Shown here: piece after piece, positions 1-8,203 of the stretch
Numbering within the stretch: position 1 is the first letter of the stretch
Layout: each line of letters starts with the position of its first letter
Origin: Spirochaetaceae bacterium
GTDB taxonomy: Bacteria > Spirochaetota > Spirochaetia > Treponematales > Breznakiellaceae
Reading direction: 5' to 3'
DNA: 21,532 nt
Assembly (NCBI GenBank): GCA_031257135.1
Contig: JAIRPH010000037.1
Location: forward strand, 1 to 21,532
The notes under the pieces: model-generated
The model's input: the letters and a program-made list of their open reading frames with translations, nothing else
The model's database searches: none
What the model was told of the DNA's origin: nothing
Program-made: the position numbers and the translations under genes

Positions 1-140
1 ACCACCCGTTTACCGTTAAAACCGACGGAGAAAGCGTAACTATTACGGGGTATCTCGGAGGTTTGGCATACGTTTCAATACCGGAGAGCATTTACGATTC
101 CTCAAGATATACGGGCGTCCCGGTACGACGCTTTTCCTAA
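1..140 (+). CDS. C-terminal end of an LRR/BspA-like protein (partial, runs off the left edge)
   Basis: An open frame enters from the left edge and stops at TAA 138-140, leaving 45 codons. The visible text includes VTITGYLGGLAYVSIPESI followed by GVPVRR. This matches the pattern of the N-terminal module of the LRR protein at 19804 (IEITKYKG...VAIPDKIDGLPVTRI), so I infer the tail of a related cell-surface LRR protein. It ends right after the 'pV-x-x-I' strand rather than after an LRR cap, so it may be truncated. The 243 bases that follow (141-383) hold a 10-bp palindrome (CCCGCGCGGG, 160-169), a terminator and the hydF promoter, and no other gene that I can see. The family assignment rests on a short stretch. 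Confidence 0.5.
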   Translation, partial: HPFTVKTDGESVTITGYLGGLAYVSIPESIYDSSRYTGVPVRRFS

Positions 141-197
141 TCAATTTTATGAGTAGTAACCCGCGCGGGAACGTATCTTTTTGACGCCGAAAATTGG

Positions 198-235
198 CGT
201 TTATTAGGGACGAGAAGTCCTTAATAAACGTTTTT
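198..235 (+). terminator. Intrinsic terminator downstream of the partial LRR-like gene
   Basis: Arms 198-211 and 217-230 pair over 14 positions (13 Watson-Crick, one G-T) around a 5-base loop GAGAA, followed directly by TTTTT at 231-235. This is a textbook rho-independent terminator on the plus strand, and it separates the upstream gene from hydF. Confidence 0.8.
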
Positions 236-348
236 CAGGGAACCGAATCAACGGCGGATTTCAAAAATAGTCAAAGATTTATATGAGATTCTGCGAAAAA
301 CGCTTGACTTTCGCGCACCTGAATTAGAAATTGCTGTGCATTTTTTTC

Positions 349-377
349 TTGCAAAACATCCTTCAATGCAGTAAACT
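349..377 (+). promoter_or_regulatory. Putative sigma70 promoter of hydF, leaderless arrangement
   Basis: TTGCAA (349-354), 17-base spacer, TAAACT (372-377), then six bases and the hydF ATG at 384. With normal sigma70 geometry the +1 falls on the A of the ATG. No Shine-Dalgarno sequence precedes the ATG. A weaker alternative is TTGACT at 304-309 with TAGAAA at 325-330 (15-base spacer). Confidence 0.5.
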
Positions 378-383
378 GATTAT

Positions 384-1586
384 ATGGGATTAAATGAAAC
401 GCCTTCGGGCGAGCGGGTACACATCGGGTTTTTCGGTCGGCGGAACGCCGGGAAGTCCAGTCTAGTAAATGCAGTGACTGGACAGGATTTGGTTATCGTT
501 TCTGATGTCAAGGGGACTACCACCGATCCGGTACATAAAGCTATGGAACTGCTTCCTCTGGGACCGGTACTGATCATCGACACTCCGGGCATCGACGATG
601 AGGGCGCGCTGGGCGAACTTAGGGTACGCAAGGCGAAGCAGATATTAAACAAAACCGACGTAGCGGTACTGGTAGTTGATGCGGTAGCAGGTAAATCCGA
701 AGCTGACGAAGAGCTAATCCGTCTGTTTCAGGAGAAAAGCGTCGCTTTTATTGTTGCGTATAATAAGAGCGATTTACTTTCTCATATTCCGGCTCAAACA
801 TCTGATATATATGTGAGCGCGAAGAATAAGACCAACATCGAAAACCTGAAAGAACGAATCGCTACGCTGTCCGCAACGGAAGAGCCGAAACTGCGGATTG
901 TGGGAGATTTGATAAATCCGTCAGATTTTGTAGTGCTGGTGGTTCCTATTGATAAAGCCGCGCCTAAAGGACGGCTGATTTTGCCGCAACAACAGACCAT
1001 CCGAGACATTCTCGAAGCGGACGCCGCGGCAGTAGTGGTGAAGGAATACGAGTTGCGGGAAACGTTGGAACATCTTGGGAAAAAGCCGAAACTGGTAATC
1101 ACAGACAGTCAGGTTTTTGCGAAAGTATCAGCGGATACGCCGCAGGATATTTTTCTCACCTCCTTTTCGATTCTGTTTGCTCGGTACAAAGGCTTTCTGC
1201 TTCAAGCGGTACAGGGAGTCAAAACGCTCGACGCTCTTCAAGAGGGCGAGCGGATTCTGATTGCCGAAGGCTGTACGCATCACCGACAATGCGACGATAT
1301 AGGTACGGTCAAACTGCCGCGATGGATCAAAAACTACGCCTCGAAACAGATCGATTTCGCTTTTACCTCGGGCGTAGAATTTCCCGACGATTTGTCTCCT
1401 TACCGGCTGGTTGTCCATTGCGGAGGCTGTATGGTAAATGAACGGGAGATGCGATACCGGCAAAAATGCGCTGAAGATCAAGACGTAGCGTTTACCAACT
1501 ACGGCACGATCATCGCGCACATACAAGGAATATTGCGGCGCAGTATTACTATCTTTCCTCATATTCTTGCGGAACTTGAGGAATGA
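384..1586 (+). CDS. hydF: [FeFe]-hydrogenase H-cluster maturation GTPase HydF
   Basis: HydF is the scaffold GTPase that receives the di-iron subcluster built with HydE and HydG and delivers it to the apo-[FeFe]-hydrogenase in the cytoplasm. The 400-residue product shows all G motifs: P-loop GRRNAGKS (18-25), the TTT switch (45-47), DTPG (66-69), NKSD (127-130) and SAK (145-147). The diagnostic C-terminal iron-sulfur site C-x-H-x46-C-x-x-C is complete (C297, H299, C346, C349). Length is normal for the family. The ATG at 384 is chosen because it precedes the P-loop by the usual distance, although no Shine-Dalgarno is visible. aspA follows after 3 bases. hydE, hydG and the hydrogenase are not in the window. 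The gene implies H2 metabolism. Confidence 0.97.
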   Translation: MGLNETPSGERVHIGFFGRRNAGKSSLVNAVTGQDLVIVSDVKGTTTDPVHKAMELLPLGPVLIIDTPGIDDEGALGELRVRKAKQILNKTDVAVLVVDAVAGKSEADEELIRLFQEKSVAFIVAYNKSDLLSHIPAQTSDIYVSAKNKTNIENLKERIATLSATEEPKLRIVGDLINPSDFVVLVVPIDKAAPKGRLILPQQQTIRDILEADAAAVVVKEYELRETLEHLGKKPKLVITDSQVFAKVSADTPQDIFLTSFSILFARYKGFLLQAVQGVKTLDALQEGERILIAEGCTHHRQCDDIGTVKLPRWIKNYASKQIDFAFTSGVEFPDDLSPYRLVVHCGGCMVNEREMRYRQKCAEDQDVAFTNYGTIIAHIQGILRRSITIFPHILAELEE

Positions 1587-1589
1587 CCT

Positions 1590-2939
1590 ATGGAAGAAAA
1601 TATGAGGATTGAAAAAGATTTTCTCGGCGAAATAGAGCTTCCCAATAACGCGCTGTATGGGATTCAAAGCGCGAGGGCGCAGGAAAACTTTTCTCTTGGA
1701 TACGGTAAAACTAACCGCCGACTCATTCACGCTATGATTACGGTAAAGAAAGCGGCAGCATTGACGTATCAGAAACTTGCGGAAGAAACCGGTAAAGCGG
1801 AAGTATATCGGGCAATAGCCGCCGCCTGCGACCGTTTGCTTGCAGGAGAGGCGGAAGATATGTTTATCGTAGACGCTCTGCAAGGAGGCGCGGGAACTTC
1901 CACTAACATGAACGTCAACGAAGTAATAACCAATATGGCGTTGGGCATTTTGGGAGAACCTGCCGGAGCATATCATATAATACATCCGCTGGATGACGTA
2001 AACCGCGGGCAGTCTACCAATGACGTATATCCTACGGCGTTACGGATCGGGGCGGTAGCATTACTGCGGGAGTTAAGCGGAGAGTGCGCCAAGCTCCAAG
2101 AGGCGTTACAAAAGCGGGAAAATGAATTCGACAATATAAAAAAACTCGGCCGTACCGAGTTGATGGACGCAGTGCCGGTAACGCTGGGTTCCGAGTTCGG
2201 CGCGTTTGCACAGGCTATCGCGCGGGATCGCTGGAGACTGTATAAAATCGAAGAACGCCTGCGGCAGGTGAATCTGGGCGGCACCGCGGTCGGACTTTCG
2301 GATAATGCCGAACGGAAATATCGTTTTCTGGTGATAGAAACACTGCGGGAGCTTACCAGCATAGGGCTTGCGGCGGCGGAATATCCGATGGATATTACCA
2401 TGAATAACGATGTGTTTGTAGAAGTATCAGGTTTGCTCAAAGCTCTGGCGGTAAATCTGATGAAAATTGCCGGCGACCTGCGCCTGATGAATTCCGGTCC
2501 GAAAGGCGGTTTTGGAGAAATCAAACTTGCGCCCCTGCAAATGGGAAGCACTATCATGCCCGGCAAGGTGAACCCAGTGATCCCGGAAATGGTTATCCAG
2601 ATCGCGGTAAAGGTTCAGGCTAACGATTACGCGGTTACGGCGGCGGCATCTTTGGGAGAATTCGAGCTTAACCCTTTTTTACCGCTCATAGCTGACACTC
2701 TTTTGGAAAGTATTTTTCTGTTAAGCCGAGGGATATATCTTTTCCGCACTAAATGTATCAACCTTCTCACGGCAGATCAGGAACGGTGTACCGCGCTTTT
2801 GAATAATTCCTACGCGTTTGCAACAGCGTTTGTACCGCGTCTCGGCTACGATCAGGTAAGTCGGATTATTGCGGAATGCGGCGGAGACCCAGAGCGGATC
2901 AAAAAGCGGCTGACTGAATGTGCCAGCGGTTCTTATTGA
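1590..2939 (+). CDS. aspA: Aspartate ammonia-lyase of the hydF-linked type
   Basis: A member of the aspartase/fumarase superfamily, 449 residues (E. coli AspA is about 478). Conserved blocks are visible in order: TSTNMNVNEVI, STNDVYPT, GRTELMDAVP and the family signature GSTIMPGKVNP (319-329), whose first serine (S320) corresponds to the catalytic serine of the mobile loop. In the GRT block, E-L-M stands where classical aspartases have Q-L-Q, so substrate specificity is not certain. The gene starts 3 bases after hydF, with AGGA just upstream inside the end of hydF, and is almost certainly co-transcribed and possibly coupled. An internal ATG four codons later is an alternative start. The reaction, aspartate to fumarate plus ammonia, could supply nitrogen for the bridging amine of the H-cluster; that role is inference. 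Confidence 0.9.
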   Translation: MEENMRIEKDFLGEIELPNNALYGIQSARAQENFSLGYGKTNRRLIHAMITVKKAAALTYQKLAEETGKAEVYRAIAAACDRLLAGEAEDMFIVDALQGGAGTSTNMNVNEVITNMALGILGEPAGAYHIIHPLDDVNRGQSTNDVYPTALRIGAVALLRELSGECAKLQEALQKRENEFDNIKKLGRTELMDAVPVTLGSEFGAFAQAIARDRWRLYKIEERLRQVNLGGTAVGLSDNAERKYRFLVIETLRELTSIGLAAAEYPMDITMNNDVFVEVSGLLKALAVNLMKIAGDLRLMNSGPKGGFGEIKLAPLQMGSTIMPGKVNPVIPEMVIQIAVKVQANDYAVTAAASLGEFELNPFLPLIADTLLESIFLLSRGIYLFRTKCINLLTADQERCTALLNNSYAFATAFVPRLGYDQVSRIIAECGGDPERIKKRLTECASGSY

Positions 2940-2964
2940 CTATATCGGTTCTTTCGGGTAACGT
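2936..2964 (+). promoter_or_regulatory. Possible weak promoter before the M30-like lipoprotein
   Basis: TTGACT (2936-2941) overlaps the aspA stop codon and is followed after 17 bases by TAACGT (2959-2964). The -10 match is weak (3 of 6). The predicted start falls just before AAGGAG (2972-2977), the Shine-Dalgarno of the gene at 2983. Read-through from aspA is equally possible. Confidence 0.3.
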
Positions 2965-2982
2965 TCTTAGCAAGGAGTTTTA

Positions 2983-4653
2983 ATGAAAAAAACAGCATAT
3001 CTAGCCCTTATATTCCTAGCGTTTATAGGATGCCGCGAAGAGGCTCCTCCGGCGTCCGAGCCTGAATCTCAGCCGGAAACGGTAACGCCCCGCATCAATT
3101 CCGCGCGCGTCTACACGGGCGAGGCCGTGCAAAAAGCCGACTTTACGGGAACTGAAACCCAAAAACAGATACGCATTGAAAACTTAGATGGACACAGCGT
3201 TTTTATCGTGAAGGTCAACACATCCGATATTGGAGCGTCCTATAAGTCCACCGGATTCGCCTATCCTGTTACCGAAACGCTGAATTTACAGAAAGCGGCT
3301 CCCCTTCGGCGGAGGGCGGCTGTCCCTCGAACCGCCGCCGAAGGCGGTAAGATTCCTCTTTACGATCACCCGTCCGCCCGTGAATTCAACCGTAATCCGC
3401 CGCCGATTCCGCCGGCATCGTCTGAGCGTTTCGTATCCGTTACGGCTCCTCAGCTGGCGGTGAAAGGAGAGGCAAAACAGTTTTGGGTGCAAAATAAAAA
3501 CAGCGTATGGCAGAAGATACCTGCAACATTGTACGGCGTTTCAAGTCACAGTAATGTCTGGATAGCGAACGAAGCGTTCTCCGCCGCATCGAATACCAGC
3601 GGCGATAACAAACTTACCCCAACCCAAGCTCAGTCGCTTGCGGACAAGTTTGAAACGATCTACGGCTATGAAACCGCCCTATTCGGGTATGAATACGGCG
3701 GCGGCGGCTCTTCGCCCGCAGGCGGGGTTGACGGAGATACGCGGATTCAGATTCTGGTCTATGATATAGACTATGACGCGGACGCCGAACAAGATTCTTT
3801 TGTACTTGGCTACTTTTGGTCAAAAGATTTTTTCGATCAAACATACCTTGATAGATATAATTTAAAAACCAATAAGGCTGAAATATTTTATCTTGATTCA
3901 TGGGCAATGGACGCAGTACCGGAACTTATCTATTCTACGCTGGTACATGAATTCCAGCACATGATTAACTTCAACCAAAAATATATAAAAAATGGTAAGA
4001 GTTCCTCAACATGGTATGATGAGATGCTTTCCATGCTGGCGGAAGATATGATTAGTCCCCTCATCGGGATTTCGTCTGCTAACGCTCACCATCCTATTAA
4101 TACGAGAATACCTTACTTTCTAGGCGGCTATAACGCTTTCGGCGTTACCCAATGGAGTGAAGAGTACCCGCTCTTTTCTTACGGTACCGCCTATGCTTTC
4201 GGAGCCTATCTCGCCCGGAATTACGGCGGACCGAAACTTATTAAAGAAATCGCCCGAAACAGCAACGTCGATGCCTCTTCCATAACGGCCGCGCTTTCAA
4301 GCCGAGGCGCGGATTTTACGCAGGCTCTCAAAAAATACGGAGAAGCTCTCGTCTACAGCGGAACCCATAAGACCGAAAGTACGGCATCCTTCGATAATAC
4401 CGTTTCCGATAATATCTATGCCTTTAACGCCTTTGATATTTGGAATATAAAAAATATCTATGCAGGCGCAGAGAATATTCCCAAAAACTATCAGGGCGCG
4501 TTGATCTGGAGTTTGGATTGGCTCTTTGATATGCCGGGCAACTCGCTTATCCTACAGTCTCTTGATTCATGGCAGGGAGTTACCGGTTCCCTAGATATAC
4601 TGGTATCAAAACCGGAAAATCCGGCAGTGGATATATATATTATGATACGATGA
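2983..4653 (+). CDS. Lipoprotein with M30 (hyicolysin)-like zinc metalloprotease domain
   Basis: A 556-residue predicted lipoprotein. A short positive N-terminus and hydrophobic stretch end in the lipobox AFIGC (C17), followed by a Pro/Glu/Ser linker, so it should be anchored in a membrane facing the periplasm or the outside. The zinc site is HEFQH (H322, E323, H326) in the context HEFQHMINF, which is typical of the M30/hyicolysin family. E347 in WYDEMLSMLAED fits the third ligand. The N-terminal 100 residues resemble a beta-sandwich pre-domain without a clear family. AAGGAG lies 5 bases before the ATG. A short stretch near residues 107-121 is encoded by a perfect inverted repeat (see 3303-3344). 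The gene runs convergently into the HtrA-like gene, 23 bases away. Substrate unknown; extracellular protein degradation is likely. Confidence 0.82.
   Translation: MKKTAYLALIFLAFIGCREEAPPASEPESQPETVTPRINSARVYTGEAVQKADFTGTETQKQIRIENLDGHSVFIVKVNTSDIGASYKSTGFAYPVTETLNLQKAAPLRRRAAVPRTAAEGGKIPLYDHPSAREFNRNPPPIPPASSERFVSVTAPQLAVKGEAKQFWVQNKNSVWQKIPATLYGVSSHSNVWIANEAFSAASNTSGDNKLTPTQAQSLADKFETIYGYETALFGYEYGGGGSSPAGGVDGDTRIQILVYDIDYDADAEQDSFVLGYFWSKDFFDQTYLDRYNLKTNKAEIFYLDSWAMDAVPELIYSTLVHEFQHMINFNQKYIKNGKSSSTWYDEMLSMLAEDMISPLIGISSANAHHPINTRIPYFLGGYNAFGVTQWSEEYPLFSYGTAYAFGAYLARNYGGPKLIKEIARNSNVDASSITAALSSRGADFTQALKKYGEALVYSGTHKTESTASFDNTVSDNIYAFNAFDIWNIKNIYAGAENIPKNYQGALIWSLDWLFDMPGNSLILQSLDSWQGVTGSLDILVSKPENPAVDIYIMIR
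3303..3344. repeat. Inverted repeat inside the metalloprotease gene
   Basis: CCTTCGGCGG (3303-3312) and its exact reverse complement CCGCCGAAGG (3335-3344) enclose 22 bases that themselves contain GAGGG (3312-3316) and CCCTC (3324-3328). The reading frame stays open through it. It encodes an Arg/Ala-rich segment in the linker before the catalytic domain. Confidence 0.7.
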
Positions 4654-4676
4654 CAACGAGCCGTCGCGGGGAGATT

Positions 4677-6470
4677 TCACAGCGTGTCAGGAGAAGCCAA
4701 CGCCGCAGGAAGTTGCATAACCGTTTCCAAGTAGCCCATGCGCCGTTTTTTTACCCGAATATCTAAGAGCGCGTAGCCGTCTTTCTCGAAAAGCCGGAAA
4801 GCCCGAATAGATACAGGGTCCTCAGCGGAAAGCCCGGCTTCATCAGCAATAGAGCCGCGGACAACTTTTTTCACCAGATAGGGCATAGCGGACGAGTGCC
4901 CTACCGACGGCGCAAGAATAAGCCCGAACAGAGGCGCGGCCATCCGTTCCCGGCTGTCTTTCTTGGCGGCTTCCGCCAGAGGCATATCGGGACGGGAGAT
5001 AGACATGAGAACCCGCCGGTTTCCGTCAGAGGTTTCCAGCGCAACCAGTTCCCCCGGCTTGGTAGGAAACAGGATATCTTGTAATGCCGGAATCAACATT
5101 CCCTGCGGGGCGTTTACCTCCGCGCCGTTTATGCTTTTGATAAAGGTCCCCTCTTTGATATGCTGTTCCCATGCCGGCGTAAAGGGAGCCACGTAGATAA
5201 TTTCCGCGCCGGAAGCGGTTTCGCTTACCGTCAGTCCCAGCCACGGGCGTTCCGCTTTTCCGCCGCTGATCATAGCCGGAAGCGCGGCCGCGAGGCGTTC
5301 CGCGGGAACCGCAAAGTTAAGTCCCTGATACTGTTCCGCTCCGGCAAAAACAATGCCTACCAGCCGGGCTTCCTTGTCTACTACGGGTCCGCCTGAATTG
5401 CCGTGGTTTACCGCGGCGTCAATCTGAATCACATCGCCGATCTGCAAAAACCGGCGTCCCAGGGCTGAGACGATTCCCTGAGTAACCGTTTTTTCCAGCC
5501 CTCCCGGAGAACCGATGGCGTAAACCGTATCGCCCACTTGAGGGATGATTCGATCCGCCACGGAAAATACATACTCGGCTTTCACTTCCGCCTTGATAAG
5601 CGCAAGGTCCATAGCCTTATCCCAGCCTAAAACTTTAGCGGGAAATTTAGGGCTTGAGGCGTCTCCCATACGGACATACATCCGGGAATATCCCTCGTAA
5701 GCGGGATCAACTTCGCTGGAAATTACATGATAATTGGTAATCAGCAAGCCCGAAGTGTCTACGAAAAAGGCGGAACCCAGCACCCGATCCGGCATTCCGA
5801 AACCCTGCTCAATCCGGATGCCCCGATCCACTACTACGGTGGCTACTCCTTTAATCATATCCGCCGCGGTATCTTTGCCCTGAGCGTAAGAACGGAGTTC
5901 CTCAGCAATTTCTCCGGCTTGCTCCGCAACCCCAAGAAAAAACGCCGCGGTACGCCGCTGTTTAACGGTTACAGCCCGCTCGAGAAAGAGCAACGCGTCG
6001 TCGAAAGAAAGCGGCTCCAACTCATGGGCGCGTACCGCAGAGAGAAACGCCCCAAGATCGTTTCCCGCGGTTAATTTTTGTTTTGCGTCGGCTAGAACAA
6101 AGTCCGGTTCATTACCGGTATTCTCCACCGAAATCCCAAGACCCGCCAGAGAACGGGCTAAGGATGCCGCATCGTCCCAGCGTTTTTCGTCGATTGCCTT
6201 GCTTTGAGCGGCTTTAAGATTACCTATCGCCTCTTCTTTAAGCGCAAGGGCAGGAGCAAGGAATTCCTTGCCGTACAGGATTTCGTAAATCCCGATAAGA
6301 TGTATAGCTCGAACAGGATCGTCAGCGACATACTGACGTATGTCATCGATCCGCAGTTCCTCGGTTGTTTTTAGAGGGATCAGCCGTTTTTCGGTTTCCT
6401 CTACCGAGGTACAGGAAAGTATCAGTCCTACGCCGAACCATACTAAGGGTTTGTACATTCCGCCTAGCAT
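4677..6470 (-). CDS. HtrA/DegP-like serine protease lipoprotein with C-terminal PDZ-like domains
   Basis: A 597-residue predicted lipoprotein with lipobox LILSC (C20 from the first ATG). An all-helical, TPR-like region spans about 30-200, then a trypsin-fold S1C domain with the full triad: H248 (TNYHV), D288 (DLALI) and S359 (GNSGGP). A PDZ domain starts near W410 (WLGLTV) and a second PDZ-like segment covers about 515-597. Compared with DegP/DegQ it is longer at the N-terminus and membrane-anchored. Expected role: periplasmic quality control or stress proteolysis. AGGA lies 5 bases before the first ATG; an ATG four codons later is a possible alternative start. It follows the 6478-8187 gene by 7 bases and is the last gene of the tRNA-Gln/L25 unit. 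S1C membership is certain; the specific HtrA subtype is not. Confidence 0.88.
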   Translation of the reverse strand: MLGGMYKPLVWFGVGLILSCTSVEETEKRLIPLKTTEELRIDDIRQYVADDPVRAIHLIGIYEILYGKEFLAPALALKEEAIGNLKAAQSKAIDEKRWDDAASLARSLAGLGISVENTGNEPDFVLADAKQKLTAGNDLGAFLSAVRAHELEPLSFDDALLFLERAVTVKQRRTAAFFLGVAEQAGEIAEELRSYAQGKDTAADMIKGVATVVVDRGIRIEQGFGMPDRVLGSAFFVDTSGLLITNYHVISSEVDPAYEGYSRMYVRMGDASSPKFPAKVLGWDKAMDLALIKAEVKAEYVFSVADRIIPQVGDTVYAIGSPGGLEKTVTQGIVSALGRRFLQIGDVIQIDAAVNHGNSGGPVVDKEARLVGIVFAGAEQYQGLNFAVPAERLAAALPAMISGGKAERPWLGLTVSETASGAEIIYVAPFTPAWEQHIKEGTFIKSINGAEVNAPQGMLIPALQDILFPTKPGELVALETSDGNRRVLMSISRPDMPLAEAAKKDSRERMAAPLFGLILAPSVGHSSAMPYLVKKVVRGSIADEAGLSAEDPVSIRAFRLFEKDGYALLDIRVKKRRMGYLETVMQLPAALASPDTL

Positions 6471-6477
6471 ATTATTC

Positions 6478-8187
6478 CTATTTTTTTATTTTTACATACC
6501 GGAGCTGATCGGAAAATTCCCGTACTCCGTCTCTATCGAGGTCCCAAAAACGCACGGTTGTATAGGAATCTTCATTATAACTATATTGTTCTCCGTATTC
6601 AAAAATACCGTCTTCATTCCAATCGCTTTCGGAAAATTCGATAATCCTTTCAGCCCATATATCCGGCGCGGGACTGTTTTTTTTCGGCTGTATGAAATAC
6701 CGCGCGGTTTCCAGATACCCATTTCCATCAAGATCGATCCGCTGAGTAACCGGTCTGCCTAAACGGAAAAAAGTTTCCGAAACCAAACGTCCCTGTAGCG
6801 TTTCCCATGCTCTTTGAGGAATGCCTTGATTAAGTTGTATCTGTTCAACTCCGCCGGTAAATTCCCGGCTTGGTCTTTCGATATATAAAGAAGAAAAAAG
6901 CAGACTTTGCCGGGAAAGCTCGGGCGTCAGAGGATTCCGTTCCGGGTATAACAAGCCGCCGCTTTCCAGTTTCGTAAAATATAAAGGAAAAAAGAAAAAA
7001 TCAAAGGGTTTCGGAATATAGGCCGTCTCTTCCACATCTGTTTTTAAGACCGCCGGATACTGTTCCCAGTATAAGGCCGCTTTAGTCCGTTCAGCGTCCC
7101 GCGCCGGCGGATATGCTAATCCCTTATCGCCTGACCCAGCCTGAAATACCTGTTCCATCTTCACTGGAACTCCCGCTTCAAAAGAAACGACCAGCTCAGG
7201 AAGTCCGTCCTGATCCGCGTCGTAGGCATAGCCGCCGATGATTCCGTCGGTATACCGAACCTGTACTTCAGGATAGCCGTCTTTATCGGCGTCTTCGGTT
7301 ATTATCCCGGAAAAATGGGACAACTTTTCTTGAAATCGCTCCCGCTGATCATCGTCTCTGAGGAGATTCCACACCGCAAGCAACAGATTTCTATCTAAGT
7401 TCAACTCTGAAGAAACGCCGAAAAGCTCATCAATTCCGTCTTTTCCATCAATAAGCCCCAGATTCAAGGCAATAGGGATAGAATCAGGCGTCCATGCAGG
7501 TATTGCGCGATAAGCCCCAATGACCCTGCGGGCTTCGTCAGCATCCGGGATAAAAGGCGCCGCCAAACACGCCAGTTCCCGATCCGCAGACAGCAACAGC
7601 GGGAGCCGTTTCAACGACAAGGACATAATATCCCCTTCATTACCGAGGGGCAGACGATCCGTCATATAGGTAAAGAATATCCGAACCGGCCTAGGGTCCC
7701 TGGGATAGGCGTCCATAGCTTTTGTTACCCCGTCGATAAAACCGGTTCTATCGTTAAGCCCTTTCAGAGCCGAAAGTTTCAGGCATACCGTATCGATGCT
7801 TTGAGGCAATGGAGCAAGATCGGCTAAGGCTTCAGAATACCGGCGTATTCTGATTAAGACTTCCGCTCTCAACAGCTTTGCATCGGTAGGAGTATATGTA
7901 TCCCATCGGTTTGTTTCCAGCCCTCGATTTAAGGCTTCAAGAACCATTCCTACGGGACGGTTTTCATGGAAACGAACCACCCCAAGGAGGTAGTCAAGGT
8001 CTGAAGAAACGCTGGAAAAATCAGCCCCCCGTTCCAAACCGGCAAGAGCTTCGGTCCATCGTCCCGCGGCAACGGCGGTTTTTGCCCAAGTCACATACTT
8101 TTCCGCCATTGCAGGCTCCCCAGTTTGACCGTGAAGTCCGAAAACGCACGCGGTACAAAAAACCGCTAAAACCCGGATTCGAGCCAT
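6478..8187 (-). CDS. Exported protein with TPR-like N-terminus and DxDxDG calcium-loop-like repeats
   Basis: I do not recognise a named family. The preferred ATG at 8187 has GAGGTG 4 bases upstream; an ATG four codons earlier (8199) lacks a ribosome site. The 569-residue product begins with a signal-like segment (MARIRVLAVFCTACVFGL). Roughly residues 30-280 are helical and TPR-like. The rest carries five D-x-[DN]-x-[DN]-G-x-x-E loops, starting at about residues 299 (DADKDGYPE), 323 (DADQDGLPE), 485 (DLDGNGYLE), 522 (DWNEDGIFE) and 549 (DLDRDGVRE). Such loops resemble EF-hand, dockerin or FG-GAP calcium sites and lie in a beta-rich context, so I infer a periplasmic or surface calcium-binding protein. 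It sits between ftsH (16-base gap) and the HtrA-like lipoprotein (7-base gap), which suggests a role in envelope protein handling. Confidence 0.72.
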   Translation of the reverse strand: MARIRVLAVFCTACVFGLHGQTGEPAMAEKYVTWAKTAVAAGRWTEALAGLERGADFSSVSSDLDYLLGVVRFHENRPVGMVLEALNRGLETNRWDTYTPTDAKLLRAEVLIRIRRYSEALADLAPLPQSIDTVCLKLSALKGLNDRTGFIDGVTKAMDAYPRDPRPVRIFFTYMTDRLPLGNEGDIMSLSLKRLPLLLSADRELACLAAPFIPDADEARRVIGAYRAIPAWTPDSIPIALNLGLIDGKDGIDELFGVSSELNLDRNLLLAVWNLLRDDDQRERFQEKLSHFSGIITEDADKDGYPEVQVRYTDGIIGGYAYDADQDGLPELVVSFEAGVPVKMEQVFQAGSGDKGLAYPPARDAERTKAALYWEQYPAVLKTDVEETAYIPKPFDFFFFPLYFTKLESGGLLYPERNPLTPELSRQSLLFSSLYIERPSREFTGGVEQIQLNQGIPQRAWETLQGRLVSETFFRLGRPVTQRIDLDGNGYLETARYFIQPKKNSPAPDIWAERIIEFSESDWNEDGIFEYGEQYSYNEDSYTTVRFWDLDRDGVREFSDQLRYVKIKK

Positions 8188-8203
8188 AAAGCACCTCATT
8201 TTT

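Noticed and set aside
160..169. CCCGCGCGGG palindrome as an operator
   Set aside because: A short GC palindrome just downstream of a gene end; no promoter is associated with it.
1128..1985. 285-codon minus-strand frame
   Set aside because: It is antisense to hydF and aspA, which both have clear family motifs; no ribosome site or recognisable domain.
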